64,000 bases of DNA, taken from positions 1-64,000 of the forward strand of contig NZ_UTVH01000024.1 in the NCBI RefSeq assembly GCF_900585905.1, given 5' to 3'. The notes below the pieces were generated by a model. It searched no databases and had not been told where the DNA came from. It worked only from the letters and a program-made list of their open reading frames with translations. Each line of letters opens with the position of its first letter. Position 1 is the stretch's first letter. Position numbers and translations under genes: made by a program. Positions 58,689-64,000 of this stretch are shown piece by piece. This stretch comes from Pseudomonas viridiflava (GTDB lineage Bacteria > Pseudomonadota > Gammaproteobacteria > Pseudomonadales > Pseudomonadaceae).

Positions 58689-59351
58689 GAAGGTTTTTCC
58701 TGACGACTCAAGCGGAGGTTTCATGCAGTCAGTCCGCCGACGGTGGTACGGTTTACGCCCTGCACAGCCTGAAAGCTCGCCGGGCCAGATGATGGCCAGT
58801 TTGCTGGCCTTAGGCCATCAAACAGCCACCCATGATGTTGGATCCGAAAGGCTTTGTCAAAAAATCGTCTCACCGCTGGGAAACCCCGGGCGCCTTGGAT
58901 TTCCGCCAATTAATCAGCGTCTTGGTTGCGCGTTTTGCGCCGAATAATCTTCGCTGGCAGTTAGTTATCCACTTAAAGGTGAAAAACTTTAATGCACCTT
59001 TAAAAATAGAGTCTTGTTGGTGTTTTTCATCACGCAAGCTGAGGATGTTGTCGCGGTCGGCATTGGCATCGGCATCGCTCCAGTGAAGCGTCACTGGAAT
59101 AAAATCTGATCCCGCTCGATCCTCCCTCCCCCTCTGCACCCTATCAAGCAGAGGCCTTATTTAGAGCGCACCGATAGCAGTGCCTGGCGAAACCGGAAAC
59201 TCGGGTGCGGGATCTCAATACCTCCGCCGTCGAGGGTAGCGCGAGCAGGCAGCATGAACATTGGAAAACAGTGAAAACGACCTCACTGTTCCGTCAGCGT
59301 GGGAATTTGAGTATCATGCGAACCTTTACGACCCCTTAAAAGGAATTAAGT
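58689..59351. other. Intergenic region between pelX and hcp remnant
   Basis: These 663 bp must contain the pel operon promoter (minus strand) and the hcp promoter (plus strand). A perfect 9-bp inverted repeat lies at 58973-59003. I do not see a close match to the P. aeruginosa FleQ box. No gene is supported; frames at 58832-59139 on both strands lack domains. GC drops from about 58950 onward, marking the approach to the accessory island. Confidence 0.55.
58973..59003. promoter_or_regulatory. Perfect 9-bp inverted repeat upstream of pelX
   Basis: TTAAAGGTG (58973-58981) is mirrored by CACCTTTAA (58995-59003) around a 13-nt AT-rich spacer. The location, about 285 bp upstream of the pelX start, fits an operator or an RNA hairpin in a long leader. 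The binding factor is unknown. Confidence 0.45.
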
Positions 59352-59851
59352 ATGGCATTTGAAGCCTATCTACAAATTGAAGGTATCCCCTGAGAAATGC
59401 TTTCCGAAGGTTACAAAAACTGGATTGAGCTGCAAGATTTCGATCTTTCCGCCAGCCAAACAGCCTCCGCTACAGCTACGTCCGCTGGCGGTGCAGCTTC
59501 TGGTCGTGCCTACTTAAGCGATTTGCTTCTCCGCAAGCCTGTAGATAACGCTACGCCAAGCTTCATGAGGCATGCTGCAGTGGCAAGCATTTTAAAGAGG
59601 TATCAGTTCATATATTCAGAGCTGGCGACCCAAAGGTTAAGTACCTTGAAGTAGTGCTTGAGGAAGTTATCATCAGCTCTTTCGCTCTAACGGGAAACGG
59701 CGACCAGCCTAATGCCTTTCCGAGTGAGCTGATTGCGTTAAATTATGGCCGTATCAAATTGATCTACTCCAAACAAAGCAGGAAGACGGGGCAAAGCGCT
59801 GGGCAAATTGGGGGTGGGTGGGATGCCATCAGCAATAAGATTTACGCCTGA
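59352..59851 (+). pseudogene. Type VI secretion tube protein Hcp, disrupted
   Basis: Hcp forms the stacked hexameric rings of the T6SS tube and carries small effectors. The frame starts well (ribosome site AAAAGGAATT, ATG 59352, MAFEAYLQIEGIP) but meets an in-frame TGA at 59391, where Gly is expected. It continues in the same frame through YKNWIELQDFDLSASQT and SAGGAASGRAYLSDLLL to about 59583. There one base has been lost: restoring it turns VASILK into the family HFKEV segment. The second half (KVKYLEVVLEEVIISSF, WDAISNKIYA) lies in the shifted frame to 59851. Two lesions make a functional product unlikely. Confidence 0.88.
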
Positions 59852-59882
59852 ATAGCTGCGTGCGTTTGGAAGTGAGCAGACT

Positions 59883-60277
59883 ATGAACTACGAAATGCCA
59901 GAAGTAATACCTCCCGGCGCTAGTGTCGACGTGCACATGAAACTTGCGAATGATCAGTGGAAGAAAGACCCTGCTATGGTGCATTCATGAGTTGGTTTTA
60001 TTATAAAGTGCGTAACCATGGTCCATGGGACTATAAGCAGCAAGACTCTGCATGGGAAGATTTCGGCAATTTTCACTACGGCGCAGTGGGTAGAGCGGGT
60101 CAGCTACCCACCCAAATTCTATTGAGGGCTGCGGGTTTTGCTCAGAGAAATGCGGGCACGCAGAGCAACGTGATTGATTGGGGCAAATGGTACTGGCGTC
60201 CGCCGTATGGCGATGACCCAACCGACCAACATTGGATAGAACAAGGTATCGAATATGCTAAATCAAAAGGATACTAA
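59883..60277 (+). pseudogene. Polymorphic toxin type 44 effector, frameshifted
   Basis: The N-terminal leader (59883-59990, MNYEMPEVIPPGASVDV to KKDPAMVHS) is in one frame and stops at TGA. The toxin domain continues at once in another frame from 59987 (MSWFYYKVRNHGPWDYKQQ, then WEDFGNFHYGAVG, and PYGDDPTDQHWIEQGIEYA) to 60277. The domain matches what I know of the type 44 polymorphic toxin family. Removing two or five bases near 59985-59992 would join both parts. The stop and start overlap as ATGA, so some toxin domain could still be made by reinitiation. Preceded 31 bp upstream by the hcp remnant. Confidence 0.78.
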
Positions 60278-60707
60278 GCCCCGTAATCGATACAAGATCC
60301 TGTTTTGGGCACTGCTCGGTCTCCTGGCCATTGATTATTTCCTTGATTCGGTGGTAGGGGGCATCGCAGATGCTGACGACCTTGTCATCAAGAAGGAGGT
60401 AAAAGGTGGCGCTTGGGTATACGTGACTCACTACGGCGCACCTGCTACAGATTTGGATACGTTGAGATTCTATATCGGCACTCAGATTCAGGGCACTGAC
60501 CAGGAGATTTTAAAGCAGCTAAACAAACAGTCTTCTTTTATGATTACGGACAGCAACGTGCAAGATGTCGTAATCCGCGATACTCTGAATGGAGTGGGCA
60601 TTGATGTAAAAGGTGCCGTCTACAACTATTACAGCAAGCAGTACACCGACGGCGAAAAATTCAAAGGTTACCGTATCAGCTTGAATCAGCAAGATGAGGG
60701 ACGCTGA
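60255..60707 (+). CDS. Candidate membrane-anchored immunity protein
   Basis: Intact protein of 150 residues overlapping the toxin end by 23 nt. A basic 15-residue cytoplasmic tail (MLNQKDTKPRNRYKI) is followed by one membrane helix (LFWALLGLLAIDYFLDSVVGG) and a periplasmic domain of about 110 residues. Placement directly behind a polymorphic toxin is the usual position of the cognate immunity gene. The membrane anchor suggests protection at the inner membrane or in the periplasm. No characterised homologue recognised; immunity is inferred from position only. Confidence 0.7.
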   Translation: MLNQKDTKPRNRYKILFWALLGLLAIDYFLDSVVGGIADADDLVIKKEVKGGAWVYVTHYGAPATDLDTLRFYIGTQIQGTDQEILKQLNKQSSFMITDSNVQDVVIRDTLNGVGIDVKGAVYNYYSKQYTDGEKFKGYRISLNQQDEGR

Positions 60708-60974
60708 GTGCACAAATCTGGAACTCGCGATTATGCTTTGAACCCTAACCGTATCGCTGTAGCTAAGGCATTCAAGGCTGCAGGTGATGAATCAGGCATT
60801 CACCTAGGCACACACAGCATGCGTAAGACCCGAGCATGGGTCATGCACAGCGCTGGCATCAGCATTGAGATGATTTGCAAGGTGCTCAACCACAGCAGCC
60901 CAGTAATCACGATGGCGTACATAGGTCTGACTCAGAGCGAGACAGACGCAACATACGATCAGTTCGTCATCTAA
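60708..60974 (+). pseudogene. C-terminal stub of a tyrosine recombinase/integrase
   Basis: An 88-residue frame holds only the end of a phage-type integrase catalytic domain. The box II His-x-x-Arg is in GTHSMRKTRAW, the third-position His in VLNHSSP and the Tyr nucleophile in TMAYIGLTQ. The first catalytic Arg and the DNA-binding domains are missing, and no remnants occur upstream, where the immunity gene abuts. It is non-functional and marks a past integration event beside tRNA-Ser. A GTG at 60708 merely opens the frame. Confidence 0.85.
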
Positions 60975-61321
60975 CGGGTTCTTAACGCCCGCAAGCTACC
61001 AGAGCCCGCACAAGCGGGCTTTGTCGTATCTCAACCTGGCTCAACGCGCGACCAAGCCTTATCAGTGAGCACGCCACAGCAGCGCCGAGCTGGACCGTCA
61101 GGGGTTATTTTAGGATTGATCAGCTTCCCGACTGGTCAGTCAGCTACCTGCTTGATAGCTTGGGCACAGATACTCCTTAGTTATTTTCGCCTTGGTAGTG
61201 GTTAACCCCATATCAAGTGCGAAGTCGGAAAACGGCGGGAGTGAGATTCTGTACTTTCCCTCACACAACATACCGGCGCTATGCCATGATAGCGCTTCAA
61301 TACTGGACGGAGACACTGCAC
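60975..61321. other. Gap between integrase stub and unknown gene
   Basis: Apart from the hairpin at 61003-61023, this 347-bp stretch has no recognisable gene. An overlapping minus-strand frame (61140-61403) has no domain. The promoter of the next gene is probably at about 61200-61290. Confidence 0.5.
61003..61023 (+). terminator. Short hairpin after the integrase stub
   Basis: A 7-bp stem (AGCCCGC/GCGGGCT) with a 4-nt loop is followed by TTGT, 29 bp after the integrase-stub stop. Likely the old integrase terminator. Confidence 0.6.
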
Positions 61322-62029
61322 ATGGAAATTTCTGACGAGCTATTAGCGCGCTTTCCTGCGGCCCCTTTAGCCACAGCGCTCGAGGTCTGTCAGCTGGTGA
61401 CATCGCGTGCCTCGGCGCACACGCTTGAACTCCACAGCGGCCTGATGTTTGAGGTTCTATTGTGTTTATTCACAGCGGAAGACGCTGGCCTCATTACTCA
61501 TGATGAGCACCGTCCTTTCATAGCAAACGGGAAGGTTGCTCACCGCGAGGCTTACGCCTTCATCTCGGGTGTAAAGGACCATATCGAGACCATCATCGCT
61601 AAAGAGGCGGCGCTTGATCTACAGCGCTCCTTGGAAGCACGCTTCGCTAAGGCGATGAACAGTGAGTATGGCTACGAATTGACGGAAGGTGACGTCAAAG
61701 AAGCACAGCAGCTTATTGATGAACTACGCAAATTCATTCAGAGCACCCCCGATCTATCAGAAGACCACAGGCGGCGTCTGCTTGAACGGTTGGAAATGGT
61801 GCAATCCGAGCTTCACAAGAAGATGTCGTCACTTGACCGAATATACTGCTTGACCATCGAGGCGAGCATTGTCGCTGGCAAAGTGGGTGAGAACGCTAAG
61901 CCATTCCTAAGTGCAGCAAAGGCATTGTTCCAGCTTGCATGGCGAACTCACGCTCACAAGGAGGGGTTGCCATCCGGGGCTCTTCCGCCATTATTGGATA
62001 GTGACACTGAGCCGCCAGCTCTAAGTTAA
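61322..62029 (+). CDS. Hypothetical island protein, helical, possible defence accessory
   Basis: Soluble protein of 235 residues. ATG 61322 is preferred for its CGGAGAC ribosome site; in-frame starts at 61286 and 61217 exist. The second half is a long helical region: DHRRRLLERLEMVQSELHKKMSSLDRIY, then VGENAKPFLSAAKALFQLAWRT. I have seen this pattern in uncharacterised proteins of mobile islands but know no function for it. Base composition is lower in GC than the core. It stands alone between the integrase stub and tRNA-Ser. Confidence 0.65.
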   Translation: MEISDELLARFPAAPLATALEVCQLVTSRASAHTLELHSGLMFEVLLCLFTAEDAGLITHDEHRPFIANGKVAHREAYAFISGVKDHIETIIAKEAALDLQRSLEARFAKAMNSEYGYELTEGDVKEAQQLIDELRKFIQSTPDLSEDHRRRLLERLEMVQSELHKKMSSLDRIYCLTIEASIVAGKVGENAKPFLSAAKALFQLAWRTHAHKEGLPSGALPPLLDSDTEPPALS

Positions 62030-62132
62030 GTGGTCAGAACACGGGCCTGCATTTCGTGAGGCCCGTGCGTCGGATGCTAAATCCTCAGGCTCCTCAGCTT
62101 CGTACATCGATACTCCCACGACACATCTGAAC

Positions 62133-62456
62133 TCAACGTTCAGCACCGGCGCTATGCACCGGATAGCCCATGGTATGCGCAGACCCATAAGCATTGAGTC
62201 TCTGAGCTTCCTTGATACTGCCCAGCCTTAGGTGCTCGCTCATATCACGCTGGGTCTTAGCAAGCTCCAGCATGAACGTATCCCGCTCCTTGCAAGCACC
62301 GGAGTGCATTAACACAAGCTTATGAATGCTACGCCTCGCGCTGGATAAATCGCGTTGCAAGTCTCCAATTTCAGACGCCAGCAGATGTGCCTGCTGCTTC
62401 CAGCACTCCAAGGCAGATGGCACGCCAAGGTCCTCAAACCCTTCGCAATCAATCAA
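62133..62456 (-). CDS. Small coiled-coil phage-like hypothetical protein
   Basis: Frame of 107 residues starting at TTG 62456. The sequence is regular and heptad-like in the middle (LASEIGDLQRDLSSARRSIHKLV), as in small phage accessory proteins, and ends without a domain. The ribosome site is weak, so the start is uncertain. It is oriented against the neighbouring unknown gene. It could be a phage remnant. Confidence 0.4.
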   Translation of the reverse strand: MIDCEGFEDLGVPSALECWKQQAHLLASEIGDLQRDLSSARRSIHKLVLMHSGACKERDTFMLELAKTQRDMSEHLRLGSIKEAQRLNAYGSAHTMGYPVHSAGAER

Positions 62457-62779
62457 ATCACCGTCTAGCAGTGCTGGTCACATTTCACGTCCCACCATTC
62501 AAAATGCTGTACACATATACAGTTAGTACAAATGTACTCTTTCGGGCTGATGTGGCTCAAGGATTTCAAGACAAGCGGCGGGGATGCTCAGGGGGACGAC
62601 GAAGGCGCTGCAGCAGATGGTACACGTGAGGCAAGGGGCGTATTTGCGGAGGCTCTGTAGAGGTTCTACGATCGGCAATGATGGACGCACATTCCTATCA
62701 TCTGGGGATGGGTAAGCGTTGACCTGCGAAGATTTGCAGGCCTGTGGGTAGTACAAACGAGTAGTACAACCCAGAACGC
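62457..62779. other. Non-coding stretch with repeated AGTACAA motif
   Basis: No supported gene. The motif AGTACAA occurs at about 62525, 62751 and 62763, the last two in close tandem (GTAGTACAAACGAGTAGTAC). A 42-codon frame at 62532-62660 has no ribosome site. Tandem short motifs near an attachment site can be recombination-directionality or integrase arm sites. Confidence 0.4.
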
Positions 62780-62815
62780 AAAACGCCCGTAACTCGTTGA
62801 AGTTACAGGCGTTTT
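62780..62815 (-). terminator. Terminator of tRNA-Ser
   Basis: An approximately 15-bp stem with one mismatch (AAAACGCCCGTAACT versus AGTTACAGGCGTTTT) lies just beyond the tRNA 3' end. It has T-runs on the minus strand. Confidence 0.8.
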
Positions 62816-62821
62816 AAAATA

Positions 62822-62911
62822 TGGCGGTGAAGGAGGGATTCGAACCCTCGATACAATTTCTTGTATACACACTTTCCAGGCGTGCTCCTTAAGCCACTCG
62901 GACACCTCACC
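62822..62911 (-). tRNA. tRNA-Ser (anticodon GGA)
   Basis: A 90-nt tRNA including an encoded CCA (62824-62822). It has acceptor stem GGTGAGG/CTTCACC, a long variable arm (GTGTATACAAGAAATTGTATC) typical of class II tRNAs, a TTCGAATC T-loop and anticodon loop CTGGAAA. The anticodon GGA reads UCC/UCU serine codons. Its 3' end faces the accessory island, the usual target side for tyrosine integrases. Confidence 0.95.
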
Positions 62912-63159
62912 GTTTCTCGTCACACCGTTGGTCTGTCGAGGCGCGCTAATGTAGTCGAAAGCTTTTGCGAACGCAAAGGCTTTTTGCAGAATTTTCAGGT
63001 GGTTAAGCAAAAAAGCCGATAGCGCGGGAAGCAGAGCGACTCAGCGCGGGTCTGCCATGGCGGCCAGGCTGCTGCCTCAGGTGATCACCCTCCCCGTTTG
63101 CTCTATATTGCTGCGCATCAGGTCTGTGTCGCCTGATCAGGTTGCGGAGGTAAACCACG

Positions 63160-63351
63160 ATGGCGCATTCGCCACAGTACCAGATCGCCGAATCGGTGCG
63201 GTCTATCGAGAATGAGGTGGGCAAGTTACTGGACCTGGTGGTCATGCTCAAGGACGCTGGCAAAGAGCAACTCTCGGACAATGTAGCGCGCGAAACCCAC
63301 AAGCTGCTGACCGCAGCGGTGGCACTCAGAATGGCGATGGCGGCAGGCTAG
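63160..63351 (+). CDS. Small conserved helical protein
   Basis: Protein of 63 residues with an excellent ribosome site (GCGGAGGT). The sequence (YQIAESVRSIENEVGKLLDLV) is mostly helical without signal or membrane segment. I do not recognise a family. Spacing and codon use match the core genes that follow, so it lies outside the island. Confidence 0.7.
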   Translation: MAHSPQYQIAESVRSIENEVGKLLDLVVMLKDAGKEQLSDNVARETHKLLTAAVALRMAMAAG

Positions 63352-63465
63352 TCATCACCTGACTGGTGACCCGCTGTTCAATCGCGCACAATCGCGAAAC
63401 TGTGTCGGCGAAGCCTCTGCTGCGCCGCATCAATGATGTCCCTGCAAACCCTGCCGGAGAATTGC

Positions 63466-63759
63466 ATGAATCTGCTCGATTGGAACGACGTGGCACTGGC
63501 CAAGTACCTTGAGACTAACCCTGGCCTGCGTGATGAAATCAGCGGGCTCAGCGCCAAGGAGCAGCTGGACCAGACCAAATGGGCATTCGAAGACGAGGCC
63601 GAAGACCAGGGCATCGAACCCTGGGAACTGGCGGTGCAACTGATTGCCGAGACGCCGGAGCAGCTCAAGGCCATGCGCCTGCAAGCCCATCAACAGGTGG
63701 CCGAAGCGCTGGGGATGGAGTGGAGCGAGTACTGCGAGCTGAACGACATCCAGCAATGA
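63466..63759 (+). CDS. Small hypothetical protein, DUF6388-like
   Basis: Acidic, helical protein of 97 residues (NPGLRDEISGLSAKEQLDQTKWAFEDEAED and WELAVQLIAETPEQLKAMRL). It resembles the DUF6388 proteins of Pseudomonas as I recall them. ATG 63466 follows CCGGAGAA; an in-frame start at 63433 is weaker. It precedes the methyltransferase gene by 10 bp. Function unknown. Confidence 0.7.
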   Translation: MNLLDWNDVALAKYLETNPGLRDEISGLSAKEQLDQTKWAFEDEAEDQGIEPWELAVQLIAETPEQLKAMRLQAHQQVAEALGMEWSEYCELNDIQQ

Positions 63760-63769
63760 GGGGTTGACC

Positions 63770-64000
63770 ATGACCCGCTCCACAGACGCCGGTGCCGCCG
63801 TTTATTCGCCCCTGACGCTGAAACTGTACGACGCCTGGGTGCTGGGCATTTCCAACCGTTTCGCCTGGCAATGCCCGACGCGGCAGGTGCTGCAGCCGTT
63901 CTTCGACCGTCACGTGGGAGCTCATCATCTGGATGTGGGCGTCGGCACCGGCTACTACCTGGCCAAGGCCAATCTGCCGCCAACCACCCACGTCAGCTTG
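63770..64000 (+). CDS. Class I SAM-dependent methyltransferase (partial, 3' end outside)
   Basis: First 77 codons of a gene running off the window. The N-terminal segment LTLKLYDAWVLGISNRFAWQC is followed by motif I of the SAM-binding fold, HLDVGVGTGYYL. ATG 63770 follows GGGGTTG. It is probably cotranscribed with the preceding small gene. The substrate cannot be inferred from the fragment. Confidence 0.82.
   Translation, partial: MTRSTDAGAAVYSPLTLKLYDAWVLGISNRFAWQCPTRQVLQPFFDRHVGAHHLDVGVGTGYYLAKANLPPTTHVSL

Noticed and set aside
62532..62660. 42-codon frame near the tRNA
   Set aside because: No ribosome site, no family, low-complexity composition.

Overview
The window is a chromosomal segment of a Pseudomonas species. 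The block dnaQ-rnhA-methyltransferase-gloB-mltD-nppA1A2BCD-fabI (19784-32763) has the gene order I recall from P. aeruginosa and relatives. Coding density and GC are high. REP-type and longer intergenic repeats resemble those of the P. syringae / P. fluorescens groups. I cannot name a species from the sequence alone.

Layout. 1-836 is a tandem non-coding repeat. 837-12725 is core or metabolic: a YeaE-like aldo/keto reductase, a ZntB-like channel, a Pit phosphate carrier, an EgtB-like sulfoxide synthase without a neighbouring egtD, an XdhC-family protein, an MFS/HlyD efflux pair and a valine-catabolic pair (hydroxyisobutyryl-CoA hydrolase plus acyl-CoA dehydrogenase). 12808-18015 is one 1735-aa minus-strand gene for a giant toxin-like protein with an Asp-zincin-like zinc site near its C terminus. 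18150-32763 holds a flavin reductase, a small protein, a streptothricin-acetyltransferase-like GNAT, then the conserved dnaQ-to-fabI block, including a five-gene peptide ABC importer with two tandem binding proteins. 32764-33775 is a 1-kb gene-free stretch built as a large imperfect inverted repeat.

33776-37765 is a four-gene, 4-nt-overlapping minus-strand operon (DUF72 protein, ybhP, clsB, ybhN) linked to cardiolipin synthesis. 37887-45443 has smaller units: a Rossmann-fold protein, cytochrome b561, a secreted repeat protein with a DUF3142 partner, an isochorismatase-fold hydrolase lacking the usual cysteine, and a medium-chain dehydrogenase. 45528-58688 is a complete pel exopolysaccharide operon on the minus strand, headed by a UDP-sugar epimerase (pelX), then pelABCDEFG. 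PelD keeps the c-di-GMP-binding Arg/Asp residues.

59352-62821 is a small accessory island beside tRNA-Ser(GGA). It carries a type VI secretion hcp pseudogene (one nonsense codon, one frameshift), a frameshifted polymorphic-toxin-type-44 effector gene, an intact overlapping membrane-anchored candidate immunity gene, the C-terminal stub of a tyrosine integrase, and two unknown genes. It reads as a decaying T6SS effector cassette with a possibly still functional immunity gene. After the tRNA the window returns to core-like small genes and ends inside a methyltransferase gene.
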